DNA from: Streptomyces sp. Ag109_O5-1
Lineage (GTDB): Bacteria > Actinomycetota > Actinomycetes > Streptomycetales > Streptomycetaceae
DNA: 64,000 nucleotides
Reading direction: 5' to 3'
NCBI RefSeq assembly: GCF_003814875.1
Contig: NZ_RKQF01000001.1
Coordinates: forward strand, 10,788,001-10,852,000
Shown: positions 49,309 to 58,605 of the stretch, piece by piece
How positions within the stretch are numbered: the stretch's first letter is position 1
How the letters are laid out: each line of letters opens with the position of its first letter
The notes under the pieces: model-generated
Seen by the model: only the letters and a program-made list of their open reading frames with translations
Told to the model about the DNA's origin: nothing
Database searches by the model: none
Position numbers and translations under genes: made by a program

Positions 49309-50283
49309 TCAACTCCCGTGCAGTGCAGCCTTGATGGCGCCGATCGCGGTACGGCGTGCGATATCGGTGGCGTGGCAGTCGCGGAGGCTGTCGAGCATCA
49401 GGAAGTCATGCACCATGCCCAGCACGCGTACGGCGGTGACGGGGACACCGGCTTCCCGGAGGCGGGCCGCATAGGCCTCGCCCTCGTCGCGCAGCACGTC
49501 CGCCTCGTCGGTGATCACGAGGGCGGGCGGCAGGCCCCTGAGCTCGTCGAGGGAGGCGCGCAGTGGAGCCGCGTAGCGTTCCTTGCGCTGGGAGTCGTCG
49601 CCGGTGTACTGGTCCCAGAACCAGACCATGCCGTCCCGGGTGAGGTAGTAGCCCTCGGCGAACTGCAGGTAGGACGGCGTGTCGAAGTTCGCGTCGGTGA
49701 CCGGGTAGAGCAGGATCTGCGCGGCGAGGGAGATGCCGCCGCGGTCCTTGGCCATCTGGGCCAGCACGGCCGACATACAGCCGCCGACGGAGTCGCCGCA
49801 GACGACCGCGCGGGACGGGTCGAGACCATGCTCGGCGCCGTGCGCCACGACCCACTGGGCGACCGCGTAGTTCTGCTCGATCTGGGTCGGGTACTGGGCC
49901 TCGGGCGCCAGGTCGTAGACCGGGAAGACGGCCGCCGCCTGCGCGCCGACGGCGAGTTCGCGGACGAGCCGGTCATGGGTGTGCTCGTCGCCGAAGACCC
50001 AGCCGGCCCCGTGGATGTAGATGATCACGGGGAGGGGACCCGTGGCACCCGCGGGTTTGACGATACGGGTGCGGACGTTGCCCCATTCCCCGGCGTCGAC
50101 GTCGGCCCAGCTCTCGTCGATCGCGGGTCTGGGCACGCCCTCCCCGGTCTGCAGGCCGGCCAGGATGTCGCGGCCCTGGGGCGGTGGTACCTCGTAGATC
50201 CGGGGGTGGGGCGCGGTGCCGTCGGCGAGTTCCTGGGCTGCCTTCTCCAGGTACGGGGTGGGCGGCGGGGGCAGATCTTTCAT
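49309..50283 (-). CDS. HSL-family alpha/beta hydrolase (esterase/lipase)
   Basis: ATG at 50283 with GGAGG 6 nt upstream gives 324 aa. It shows YIHGAGWVFGDEHTHDRLVREL near residues 88-109 (a variant of the HGGG oxyanion motif), GDSVGG near 160-165 (nucleophile Ser162), and ITDEADVLRDEGEAYA near 255-270 and GMVHDFLML near 287-295 for the Asp and His. This is the hormone-sensitive lipase-like esterase family, which hydrolyses short acyl esters. It is a single-gene unit divergent from the short LAL gene. Confidence 0.92.
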   Translation of the reverse strand: MKDLPPPPTPYLEKAAQELADGTAPHPRIYEVPPPQGRDILAGLQTGEGVPRPAIDESWADVDAGEWGNVRTRIVKPAGATGPLPVIIYIHGAGWVFGDEHTHDRLVRELAVGAQAAAVFPVYDLAPEAQYPTQIEQNYAVAQWVVAHGAEHGLDPSRAVVCGDSVGGCMSAVLAQMAKDRGGISLAAQILLYPVTDANFDTPSYLQFAEGYYLTRDGMVWFWDQYTGDDSQRKERYAAPLRASLDELRGLPPALVITDEADVLRDEGEAYAARLREAGVPVTAVRVLGMVHDFLMLDSLRDCHATDIARRTAIGAIKAALHGS

Positions 50284-50630
50284 GATGAACCTCCAGAACG
50301 TACCGGCGCCGGCCCGGTGCGGCCGTTCGGTCGCTCGCTTCCACAGCTCATCCTGCCCGAGGACCCAACGGAGGGCGCGTCGGCGATCGGGGCCTGCCGG
50401 GTGCCGTCCGGGGTCGGCCGGGTGTCGTCGCAGCCCGGACTGGCGCCGGAACCGGGCACCGGGAATCACGCACTTCGCGTGGTTTCCGACCCCCGGCACC
50501 ACGCGCCCCGAGGGCAACTGGACAACGGCTCCGGGGCTGGCCAGTATGGGGCGCACGAATCCGGTGATTGGACTCACGCGGGCCACAAGCAGCGCAAGCC
50601 GGCCCCTGTCGAGTGCCTTGGGGTTGACCA
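50284..50630. other. Intergenic stretch between esterase and short LAL gene
   Basis: About 345 bp without a convincing gene. It must hold the divergent promoters; I see no clear operator or RNA structure in it. Confidence 0.5.
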
Positions 50631-51482
50631 TTGGACGAGCTGTTCGGGCGGGACGAGGAATGCGGTCGGCGGACAGCAGCGCTCGACGACGCCCGACGGG
50701 GGATGAGCGGGGTCCTGGTCCTGCGCGGCGGGCCGGGAACCGGCAAGAGCACGCTGCTCGACCACCTCCAGACCAGAGCGGCCCCCGACTTCGAGATCAT
50801 GCGGTTCGACGCCGTGGAGTCCGAGACGGAACTCGGCTTCGCCGCCCTGCACCAGCTTCTCAGACCGCATCTGGCCCAGCTGCCCAAGCTGCCCGACCCG
50901 CAGAGCGAGGCCCTCCGCCAGGTCTTCGGGCTGCAGGAGCGGACCAGTCCGCCGGACCGGTTCCTCGTCGCCCTCGCCTCGCTGGGGCTGGTGGCCGCCC
51001 GCGACGACGACCGGCCGCTGCTGTGCCTGGTGGACGACGCCCACTGGCTGGACGAGGAGTCCGCCGCGGTGCTGGCCTTCGTGGCCCGCCGGCTGCACGC
51101 CGACGCCATCACCATGGTCTTCGCCGCCCGGGACCACCTCGACCGCGTCGACCACCTGGCGGGACTCCCCGAACTGCCGGTGACCGGCCTCGGTGCGGAC
51201 GCGGCCGGACGGCTGCTGGAATCGGTGGTCTCCGGCGTCCTGGACCCCGATGTCCGCGACCGGATCATCGCCTCGACCGCCCAGCGGCGGCGACGAAGTG
51301 CCCCCCAGGAGGCCCGGGTCGCCCGGCTCGCCGCCGGCGGCGCCACCAACGGGGAGATCGCCGCCCAGCTCTTCCTCAGTGTGCACACGGTCGACTGCCA
51401 CCTGCGCAAGGTCTTCCGGAAGCTCGACGTCCACTCCCGGCGCGAGCTGGCTGCCCGCCGCGACCGCATCACGTCGGCGTAG
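50631..51482 (+). CDS. Shortened LAL regulator: ATPase joined directly to LuxR helix-turn-helix
   Basis: From TTG at 50631 the 283-aa frame starts like a LAL protein (LFGRDEECGRR, Walker A GGPGTGKS at 33-40, Walker B LLCLVDDAHWLDEES near 131-145, ARRLHADAITMVFAARD near 150). At about residue 222 it passes straight to the C-terminal LuxR domain (ARVARLAAGGATNGEIA and LSVHTVDCHLRKVFRKLDV). The roughly 600-residue helical middle of normal LALs (about 900 aa) is missing, yet the frame is kept. Either an in-frame deletion left a non-sensing relic, or a compact regulator with ATPase and DNA binding persists. Confidence 0.78.
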   Translation: MDELFGRDEECGRRTAALDDARRGMSGVLVLRGGPGTGKSTLLDHLQTRAAPDFEIMRFDAVESETELGFAALHQLLRPHLAQLPKLPDPQSEALRQVFGLQERTSPPDRFLVALASLGLVAARDDDRPLLCLVDDAHWLDEESAAVLAFVARRLHADAITMVFAARDHLDRVDHLAGLPELPVTGLGADAAGRLLESVVSGVLDPDVRDRIIASTAQRRRRSAPQEARVARLAAGGATNGEIAAQLFLSVHTVDCHLRKVFRKLDVHSRRELAARRDRITSA

Positions 51483-51670
51483 GCCCCGGGAACGGCCCGT
51501 GTCACGTGGTGGCGACGACCGCCGACTACGGACTGTACGGGATGACATGACCCCGCGTTCCGGCGGAGGGTGATCGAGAGGGCAGGCGTCCGAGAGGTGA
51601 GGGCCATGACGTCACCGTCGTCCGAGGCGGAGATCGTCAAGGGCCGCGCAGGAACCCGGAGGAGGTGCCC

Positions 51671-52397
51671 ATGCACGACCTGCTCGCCTTGGCGGTACAG
51701 GCTCACAGGCTCACGGCGGTGCCGGCACCTGGCGCGAGCTGTCCCGTTTCCGCGCCCGGGTCCACTTCGGCGGAGCCATCTGGGCGGTCAAGGGCAGGCA
51801 GGGCGCCTTCCGCGACATCACCGTCAGCGGGGACACTCGCCGACAGCGCCTGACCATCGCCCCGTACCCCGGACGGGGGCGGCACGCCACCTGGGAGCCG
51901 GGCCGCCAGACCCTCCGGCAGGACGACGGCGTCTGGTGGCCGAACAACTCGGCCTCCGGGCCCGGTTCGCCGCCCACACCCGGCAGACGGCCTGGGACGA
52001 GTTCCACGCCGCCTACTTCGCGGCGGAGGTGCTGTGGCACTGCCTCACCATGCCGTTCCACCTGCTGAGCTGCGACATCCGCACCGAGCAGGCCCGCCCC
52101 TGGCACGAGGAGGGCGCGGTCTGGCCGGCCGTCCGCATCACCTACCCGGACGGCTTCGCCGCCCCGTAGAGACGGCAGACCCTCTGCGTCGACGAGGACG
52201 GCCTGCTGCGCCGGACCGACCTCGGCCTCGACCTGCTCGGTCCCGGCGCGGCCGTAGCATACGCTGCGCGGCACCGGATCTTCGACGGCATCGTCGTCCC
52301 CACCCGGCACCATGTCTACGTCCGGAACCCGGACGGCACGCGGGTCACCGAATACACGTCCCTGGCCATCGACATGGACGACGTGCAGTTCGTATGA
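51671..52397 (+). pseudogene. Conserved actinobacterial hypothetical gene with frame changes and an in-frame stop
   Basis: ATG at 51671 after GGAGG opens MHDLLALAVQAH; the match then moves to another frame (RVHFGGAIWAVKGRQGAF, near 51760), again to a third (RLVAEQLGLRARFAAHT, from about 51937), reaches TAG at 52167-52169 and continues beyond it in the same frame (LCVDEDGLLRRTDLGLDLLG, then FDGIVVPTRHHVYVRNPDG) to TGA near 52397. An intact protein would be about 240 aa of the type often seen in actinobacteria without known function. At least two indels and one stop make it a pseudogene, unless base calls are at fault. Confidence 0.7.
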
Positions 52398-52623
52398 CGG
52401 GAAATCCGAAGGGAGTTGCTCGTGGCAGCCGGTGACAGCGCGCCCGGCCGCTGCCACGACGAGGTGTGGGGGACCCGCACCGTCGGCGCCTCACCGCGCC
52501 TCATCGCACCTCGCCGGGTCCTACGAGCGGACCCGGACGCGGTCACCCCGGTCCCTCGCCGGCCTGCCTGCCACCACACCGGAGTCGGAGGCGTGCGCCA
52601 GGCAGCAGGCTGAGGCCGTGGGC

Positions 52624-53682
52624 TCAGCCGGCCGTGTCGGCCTCCCGGACCAGTTCGATCGCCCTGCCCAGCGTGGTGAGCCGGGCCTCCGGCGTCTCCC
52701 CGGCCGGATACAGGCGGACGGTGTCGACACCGGCGTCACGCCAGATGGCGAGGCGCTCGCGCACCATGGCCTCCGTGCCGATCAGTGTCGTACCGAGCAC
52801 CATCTCGTCGGTCACCAGAGCGGTCGCGCCGTCCCGGTCGCCGGCCTGCCAGCGTTCGCGGACCTCGGCGGCGACCTCGGCCCAGCCCTGGCGGCTGTAG
52901 GCGTTGTTGTAGAAGTTGGTGGAGGCCGACCCCATCCCGCCCAGGCTGAAGGCGAGTTCCTTCTTGCGCCCGGCGACCATCGCGCCGAGCGCCTCCTCGT
53001 CGGGCGCGAAGGCGACCTCGGCGCCCTGGCAGACGTCCAGGTCCGCGCGGGTACGGCCGCTGCGGGCCAGGCCCTCGTCGAGATGGGCGAAGTAGGCGTC
53101 GCCCGCGCCCTCCGGCACGAAGCTGGTGCCCAGCCACCCGTCGGCGACCTCACCGGTCAGCCGGAGCATGGCGGGGGACAGGGCGGCCAGGTAGACGGGG
53201 ATCGGGTGCTCGGCACGCATCGACAGCCGCATCGGGACGGCCTCGCCGCCGGGCAGGGGGAGGGTGAACTCGGTGCCGGAGTAGGAGAGCCGGCCGCCGT
53301 CGACCACCCGCCGGACGATCTCCACCGTCTCCCGCATCCGCCGCAGCGGCCGGGCGAAGGGCACACCGTGCAGCCCCTCGATCACCTGCGGGCCGGAGGC
53401 GCCGAGGCCTAGCAGGAAGCGCCCGCCAGACAGGTTGGAGAGCGTGACGGCCGTCTGAGCCACGGCAGTTGGCGTCCGGGTGCCCAGCTGCATGACACCG
53501 GAGCCGAGCAGCATCCGGTCGGTGAGCGCCGCGTAGTAGCCGAGCGCGGAGGGTGCGTCGGAGCCCCAGGCCTCGGCGACCCAGCAGATGTCCAGGCCCA
53601 GCTTCTCGGCCTCGACGACGAAGTCGGCCTGCTGGGACCAGTGTTCGCCGCCCGAGGCCTCGATCGTGGTGGCGGTCCGCAT
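52624..53682 (-). CDS. LLM-class (F420- or FMN-dependent) oxidoreductase
   Basis: ATG at 53682 shares one base with the upstream stop (TGATG) and gives 352 aa. It has the luciferase-like TIM barrel: AEKLGLDICWVAEAWGSDAPS near 28-48, MQLGTRTPTAVAQTAVTL near 65-82, GRFLLGLGASGPQVIEGLHG near 87-106 and HPIPVYLAALSPAMLRLTGEVADGW split over 160-185. Absence of a partner flavin reductase and the streptomycete background favour F420 as cofactor. It is in an operon with an SRPBCC protein. Such pairs handle small lipophilic or aromatic substrates; the exact one is unknown. Confidence 0.9.
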   Translation of the reverse strand: MRTATTIEASGGEHWSQQADFVVEAEKLGLDICWVAEAWGSDAPSALGYYAALTDRMLLGSGVMQLGTRTPTAVAQTAVTLSNLSGGRFLLGLGASGPQVIEGLHGVPFARPLRRMRETVEIVRRVVDGGRLSYSGTEFTLPLPGGEAVPMRLSMRAEHPIPVYLAALSPAMLRLTGEVADGWLGTSFVPEGAGDAYFAHLDEGLARSGRTRADLDVCQGAEVAFAPDEEALGAMVAGRKKELAFSLGGMGSASTNFYNNAYSRQGWAEVAAEVRERWQAGDRDGATALVTDEMVLGTTLIGTEAMVRERLAIWRDAGVDTVRLYPAGETPEARLTTLGRAIELVREADTAG

Positions 53683-54209
53683 CACGCCTCCGCCCGCTGC
53701 TTGATCTGCGCGAGGGTGGCGGTGATGCCACGCTCGAACTCCCGCAGCCGTACGAACACGATCTTCTGTTCCTTGTCCGGCATCCGGTCGATCGCCACGG
53801 ACAACCCGGAACGTCCCGGCCCCAGTTGCATCCACTGGGAGAGTTCGGTCCCGCCGTCCTCGGGGCGGAGCCGGAACCGCCACACCGCGGAGGGGTCGGC
53901 GGGGTCCTGCACGGCCCAGGCCAGCACCGACCCCGGTTCGCACTCGATCACATGGGAGGTGGTCTCCCACTTGCCGAACGCCTCGTGCTCACTGCGGCCG
54001 ACGAACCTGGCCCCCACCGCCGGGCCGGAGGCGCCGTCGAGCCAGGCGACCGACCGGAGCTCCTCGCTCATGTCCGGCATCAGTTCGATGTCGCTGACCA
54101 GGGCCCACACCCTCTCGGGCGGGGCGTCGATCCAGGTCCGCACCTCGACCGTGGGTTTGTCCGTGTAGCGCGCGCCTGTCCACTCCAAGACCGTCGGCCT
54201 CCTCGCCAT
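53682..54209 (-). CDS. SRPBCC-family (polyketide cyclase/dehydrase-like) protein
   Basis: The 175-aa protein has the helix-grip fold pattern: VEVRTWIDAPPERVWALVSDIE near 21-42, VGARFVGRSEHEAFGKWETTSHV near 65-87 and a long C-terminal helix. The family binds hydrophobic ligands in a deep cavity. It lies upstream of and coupled to the LLM oxidoreductase gene. The HxlR regulator gene points the same way 71 bp upstream and may control the pair. Confidence 0.87.
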   Translation of the reverse strand: MARRPTVLEWTGARYTDKPTVEVRTWIDAPPERVWALVSDIELMPDMSEELRSVAWLDGASGPAVGARFVGRSEHEAFGKWETTSHVIECEPGSVLAWAVQDPADPSAVWRFRLRPEDGGTELSQWMQLGPGRSGLSVAIDRMPDKEQKIVFVRLREFERGITATLAQIKQRAEA

Positions 54210-54280
54210 TAAGGGGTCTGACCTCCAGAGTTGCTAGATGAGACCCACTCTGTCAAGAGGCGTAGGGGGTCGCGGCGGGC

Positions 54281-54781
54281 TCAGTCGGTGCCGAACCGCC
54301 GTCGGATGTCCGGGCGCTGCCTGAGCCGCTCCGGGTATCCGGGCCCCATCCGCATCGAGGTCTCCTCGGACCGCAGCGGTGTCCGGCACAGGGAGCAGAC
54401 GACCTCGGGGACGGTGTCGTGGTCGCATGCCTCGTGGTGGAACACCACCGGGACACCCTGCTCCCCGGCCAGCCAGCGGTCGCCCCACGCGGACATCGCG
54501 GCGAGCACCGCGAACAGGTCCCGCCCCTTCTCCGTGAGGACGTAGTCGTAACGCGGCGGCTCGCTCCCGTACAGCCGCTTCTCCAGGATCCGCTCGTCCA
54601 CCAGCAGGCGCAGCCGGTCGGTCAACGTGTTGCGGGCGATGCCCAGTTCCTGCTGGAACTCGTCGAAGCGACGGATCCCGTAGAACGCTTCCCGCACCAC
54701 CAGCGGCGTCCAGTGGTCACCCAGCAGATCGACGGCCCGTGCGATGGAGCACGGCCACTTGGCGAACGACGTCCGTTTCAT
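54281..54781 (-). CDS. HxlR-family transcriptional regulator
   Basis: The 166-aa protein shows the HxlR signature: CSIARAVDLLGDHWTPLVVREAF near residues 11-33 with conserved Cys11, then RRFDEFQQELGIARNTLTDRL near 37-57 and a winged-helix tail. HxlR proteins are MarR-like dimers that sense aldehydes, quinones or redox state through the Cys. A C-terminal extension with CDHDTV and CSLC (CxxC) could bind zinc. It may control its downstream SRPBCC-LLM pair or itself. Confidence 0.92.
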   Translation of the reverse strand: MKRTSFAKWPCSIARAVDLLGDHWTPLVVREAFYGIRRFDEFQQELGIARNTLTDRLRLLVDERILEKRLYGSEPPRYDYVLTEKGRDLFAVLAAMSAWGDRWLAGEQGVPVVFHHEACDHDTVPEVVCSLCRTPLRSEETSMRMGPGYPERLRQRPDIRRRFGTD

Positions 54782-54785
54782 GACC

Positions 54786-54806
54786 TTACGATAGTCCGTA
54801 CCGTAG
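54786..54806. promoter_or_regulatory. Possible HxlR operator overlapping the regulator start region
   Basis: TTACGATAGTCCGTACCGTAG holds an imperfect inverted repeat (TACGATAG / GTACCGTA, six of eight pairs) of the TAC-rich kind seen at HxlR sites, 5 bp upstream of the regulator ATG. Suggestive only. Confidence 0.3.
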
Positions 54807-54880
54807 AGAGTTTCACCATGAAACCCAGCTGATGGTGGCTGTTCACGTAGCGTCCCGCCCGGCGAGACTACGAGGTTCCC

Positions 54881-56050
54881 GTGATGTGGCCGCCATCGCG
54901 CACGGGCAAATCTGGGCCCACTGTGGTCAGTTCACCCAACGCACTGTTGTGCCCGGGCCTGCCGGCGGTCGTCCTAGGGGTCGGCGTGGCAACCGTCCCG
55001 GGCCGGGCGGTACCGCTGCGTGGGCGTTCCGACCAGCTGTCGCGGGGGCTGAGCGTGCTGCGTCGTACGGTCCGGCACCGTCGGAGCGGCATCGTCCTCG
55101 TCACCGGCGAACCCGGCATCGGCAAGAGCGCGCTTCTGGACGCCCTGGCCTGCGAGGCCCGGCGGCTGGGGTTCGTGGTCGGGAGGAGTGCGGACCGGCT
55201 CGGCGGCCCGCCTTCGGTACCGGTCCGCCGGATGCTCGACGGCGTGGGCGGCAGCCCCTCCCTCGCCGTGCGGGTCCTGGAAGGACTGGTCCGGGCCGCG
55301 GCGAGTCCGCCGAACGCGTGCCCGACGAGTTCATCGCGGGTGTACGCCAATCGCTCGCCGGGCTCGGTCCGGCGGCCGCCGACGTGGTGCGGATGGCCGC
55401 GGTGCTGGGGCGGACGTTCGCCGTGGACGAGATGACCGAACTCCTCGCACCCCGGCACGGACAGCCGGCGGTCACCGCCGGGGTGGAGGCGGCCCTCGCC
55501 TCCGGACTGCTCAGCGCTGTCGAACATCTGGTCGGTTTCCGTCACGGCCTGGTGCGCGAGACCGTCTACAACGCCTTGTCGGACGGGATCCGGCGCCGCT
55601 TCCACCGCAGCTGCGCCCAGTTCCTGATCGACGGCGGGCACAGCCCCCTGGAGGCGGCCCCGCACGCCCGGCGCAGTGCCACGCCCGACGACGAGGCCGG
55701 CATCAGGATCCTCCCAGCCGCCGCGGACGAGGCCGTCCCGGCCATGCCCGAGACCGCCGCGGAACTGATCACCGAGGCGTTCCGGATGGTGCGTCCGGGC
55801 GGCAGGATGTGGCTGGAGACGGGCCGGCGCTGTGTGGAACTGCTCGGCCGGGTCCAGCATGCAGCCGACGCGGTGCGCATCGCGGAGAGCCTGCTGCGGC
55901 GGACCGGCGACCCGGGGGCGACGGCCCGGATCCGGGTGCTGATGTCACGGGCGCAGTGGCTGACCGGGGAGCTCGGCGACTCCGCCGAGCGGATCGGCGA
56001 AGTGCTGGCGCTGCTCAGTGCGCTTTCACTGGTCATGACGTGTTCCTCCG
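54881..56050 (+). pseudogene. Broken LAL regulator without helix-turn-helix
   Basis: One frame from about 54980 gives VPLRGRSDQLSRGLSVLRRT and Walker A GEPGIGKSALL near 55107. Near 55330 the match jumps to another frame (VPDEFIAGVRQSLAGLGPAAAD, VEHLVGFRHGLVRETVYNAL, RIAESLLRRTGDPGATARI) and ends around 56050 without any LuxR domain. The segment with Walker B and the middle of the ATPase (about 100 residues or more) is also absent. The gene lost its centre, its frame and its 3' end. Confidence 0.75.
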
Positions 56051-56276
56051 CCAGGGTGGGCGGCCGGACGGCTCCCTCGGCCCGTCCTCCGGCCGTGATC
56101 CGGCTCGCGGCGCGCAGTCGAGTCCGGTGCGCACCGCCTCGTACGGCGTCCCGTGACGCTCGTAGTCACCGGCCCGCCCACACCACGAACCCACGGGATG
56201 CGAGCGGCCCGGGCACGTAAAACCATGAACTCCTGTACGGCGGCAAACCATGGAACACGGAACGAGGTGTCCGAGC

Positions 56277-56975
56277 ATGAAGATCGAGGGATCTGTCGCG
56301 CTGGTGACCGGAGCCAACCGGGGGATCGGGCTGGCGTTCTCGCGGGCCCTGCTGGCCCGGGGCGCCGCCAAGGTGTACGCGGGCGTCCGGCGGCCGGAGG
56401 ACTTCGACGAGCCCGGGCTGGAGCCGCTGCGGCTCGACGTCACCGACCACGAGCAGATCGCGGCAGCCGCCCGGACGGCGTCCGACGCGACCATCGTGAT
56501 CAACAACGCCGGCATCCAGGCCGGGCCGAGCCTGCTGGAGGGCTCCCTGGACGGCGCGCGGCGGGAGCTGGAGGTGAACTACCTGGGCACCTGGGCCGTC
56601 TCGCGGGCCTTCGCGCCGGTGCTCGCCGCCCACGGTGGCGGAGCCCTGGTGAACATGCTGTCCGTGGCCTCGTGGCGGGCGAACAACCGGTTCCCCGGCT
56701 ACGCCGCCTCGAAGTCGGCGCAGTGGTCCCTGACCAACGCGCTCCGGGTCGCCCTGCGGGAGCAGGGGACGCTCGTCGTCGGCGTGCACGTCGGCTGGGT
56801 GGACACCGACGCCACCGCGGGCATCGACGCGCCGAAGGCGGATGCGGCCGAGGTGGCGGCGCAGACCATGGACGCGATCGAGAGCGGCGAGCCCGAGGTA
56901 CTCGTCGACGACACGGCCCGCCGGGTGCGCGCCGCGCTGTCCGGTCCGCTGGATCTCCTCTACCCGAGCGCCTGA
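56277..56975 (+). CDS. Short-chain dehydrogenase/reductase
   Basis: ATG at 56277 with GAGGT 10 nt upstream gives 232 aa. Classical SDR motifs: TGANRGIG near residues 12-19, NNAG near 80-83, the active-site Ser in MLSVASWRANNRF near 131 and YAASK near 143-147. The Arg/Asp pattern after the second strand (GVRRPEDF) favours NADP(H). The C-terminus carries an acidic stretch and RVRAALSGPLDLLYPSA. It lies 53 bp before the dihydrolipoamide dehydrogenase gene on the same strand. An HxlR-type regulator nearby often controls such SDR genes. Confidence 0.9.
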   Translation: MKIEGSVALVTGANRGIGLAFSRALLARGAAKVYAGVRRPEDFDEPGLEPLRLDVTDHEQIAAAARTASDATIVINNAGIQAGPSLLEGSLDGARRELEVNYLGTWAVSRAFAPVLAAHGGGALVNMLSVASWRANNRFPGYAASKSAQWSLTNALRVALREQGTLVVGVHVGWVDTDATAGIDAPKADAAEVAAQTMDAIESGEPEVLVDDTARRVRAALSGPLDLLYPSA

Positions 56976-57028
56976 TCGTGCGACGGTGGACCCTGGAGAG
57001 CGACCCGACACAACGGTGAGGTGGAGCC

Positions 57029-58426
57029 ATGCAGACCGACTTCGACGTCGTCGTCCTGGGAGCCGGGCCGGGCGGCTATGTGGCCGCGATCCGCGCCGCC
57101 CAACTGGGCCTGCGCACCGCCATCGTGGAGGCGCGCTTCTGGGGCGGCGTGTGTCTGAACATCGGCTGCATCCCCGCGAAGGCACTGCTGCGCAACGCCG
57201 AGGTCGCCCAGCTGATCCAGCACGACGCGGAGAAGTTCGGAGTGAAGATCAGCGGGGAGGTGAGCCTGGACTACCGCGCCGCCTACGAACGCAGCCGCGT
57301 GGTGGCCGACGGCCGCGTCAAGGGTGTCGGCTACCTCATGCGCAAGAACAAGATCGAGCAGTTCGACGGGCAGGGCACCTTCCTCGACCCCCACACCCTG
57401 CACGTGCGGATGCAGGACGGCGAGACGACACTCTCCTTCCGCTCCTGCATCATCGCGACCGGCTCGACCGTGAAACTGCTGCCCGGTACGACGCTGGGCC
57501 GCCGCGTCGTCACCTACGAGGAGCAGATCCTCTCCGACAGCCTCCCGTCGAGCCTGGTCATCGCGGGCGCCGGGGCCATCGGTGTCGAGTTCGCGTATCT
57601 GCTGCGGTCGTACGGCGTCGACGTCACGTTGGTCGAGTTCCTCGACCGGATCGCCCCGCTGGAGGACGAGGAGGTCTCGGCCGAGCTCACCCGGCGCTTC
57701 AAACGGCAGGGCATCAAGGTCCTGACCTCGACGGCGGTGCAGTCCATCGAGGAGACCGAGGACCGGGTCCGGGTGACCGTCCGCAAGGGCGACACGGAGC
57801 AGGTCCTCGAAGCGGAGAAGGTGCTCCAGGCCACCGGCTTCCAGCCGCGCACCGCCGGCTACGGCCTGAGCAGCACCGGGGTACGGCTCACCGAGCGCGG
57901 TGCCATCGACATCGACGGGTACTGCCGCACCAGTCAGCCGCATATCTACGCCATCGGTGACGTCACCGCGAAGCTGATGCTGGCGCACACCGCCGAGGCG
58001 ATGGGCATTGTCGCCGCCGAGAGCATCGCCGGCGCGGAGACCATGGAGCTGGACTACCGGATGATCCCGCGCGCGACGTTCTGCCAGCCCCAGATCGCCA
58101 GCTTCGGCTGGACCGAGGCCGAGGCCCGCGCCGAGGGCTTCGACGTGCGCGTGGCGAAGTTCCCCTTCACGGCCAACGCCAAGGCGCACGGCTTCGGCGA
58201 CACGGTCGGCTTCGTGAAACTGGTCAGCGACACCCGGTACGGCGAACTGCTCGGCGCCCACATGATCGGCCCGGACGTGACCGAGCTCCTGCCCGAGCTG
58301 ACCCTGGCCCAGAAGTGGGACCTCACGGTCAACGAACTCGCGAGGAACGTCCATGCGCACCCGACCCTGAGCGAGGCGGTCCAGGACGCCCTGCACGGGC
58401 TCGCCGGACACATGATCAACCTCTGA
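57029..58426 (+). CDS. lpdA: Dihydrolipoamide dehydrogenase
   Basis: The 465-aa flavoprotein has FAD motif GAGPGGYVAAIRAAQLG near 11-27, the redox disulfide CLNIGCIPAK near 43-52, NAD motif GAGAIGVEFAYLLRSYG near 180-196, TSQPHIYAIGDVTAKLMLAHTA near 305-326 split around the FAD site, and the catalytic HAHPTLSE near 443-450. Length and motifs fit E3 of 2-oxoacid dehydrogenase complexes. No E1 or E2 genes are adjacent, so it serves complexes encoded elsewhere or is a paralogue with another disulfide substrate. A hairpin follows 50 bp later. Confidence 0.94.
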   Translation: MQTDFDVVVLGAGPGGYVAAIRAAQLGLRTAIVEARFWGGVCLNIGCIPAKALLRNAEVAQLIQHDAEKFGVKISGEVSLDYRAAYERSRVVADGRVKGVGYLMRKNKIEQFDGQGTFLDPHTLHVRMQDGETTLSFRSCIIATGSTVKLLPGTTLGRRVVTYEEQILSDSLPSSLVIAGAGAIGVEFAYLLRSYGVDVTLVEFLDRIAPLEDEEVSAELTRRFKRQGIKVLTSTAVQSIEETEDRVRVTVRKGDTEQVLEAEKVLQATGFQPRTAGYGLSSTGVRLTERGAIDIDGYCRTSQPHIYAIGDVTAKLMLAHTAEAMGIVAAESIAGAETMELDYRMIPRATFCQPQIASFGWTEAEARAEGFDVRVAKFPFTANAKAHGFGDTVGFVKLVSDTRYGELLGAHMIGPDVTELLPELTLAQKWDLTVNELARNVHAHPTLSEAVQDALHGLAGHMINL

Positions 58427-58475
58427 CGGCACCGCGCGGGCCGCTCCTACGCACCCGCGCGAACGGACTACGCGC

Positions 58476-58503
58476 GTCACGGGATCCCGCACGGTCCCGT
58501 GAC
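58476..58503 (+). terminator. Hairpin after lpdA
   Basis: GTCACGGGA and TCCCGTGAC form a perfect 9-bp stem around a 10-nt loop, 50 bp after the lpdA stop. Confidence 0.6.
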
Positions 58504-58605
58504 GGGCAGGATCGCAGTGCGGCCACCGGGCCGCTGTTCCACGGAAAATCCGGTGCCTGTACTCCACAGGACAGTCCGACGCACGACAGAGCGAGGATCG
58601 ATCTC

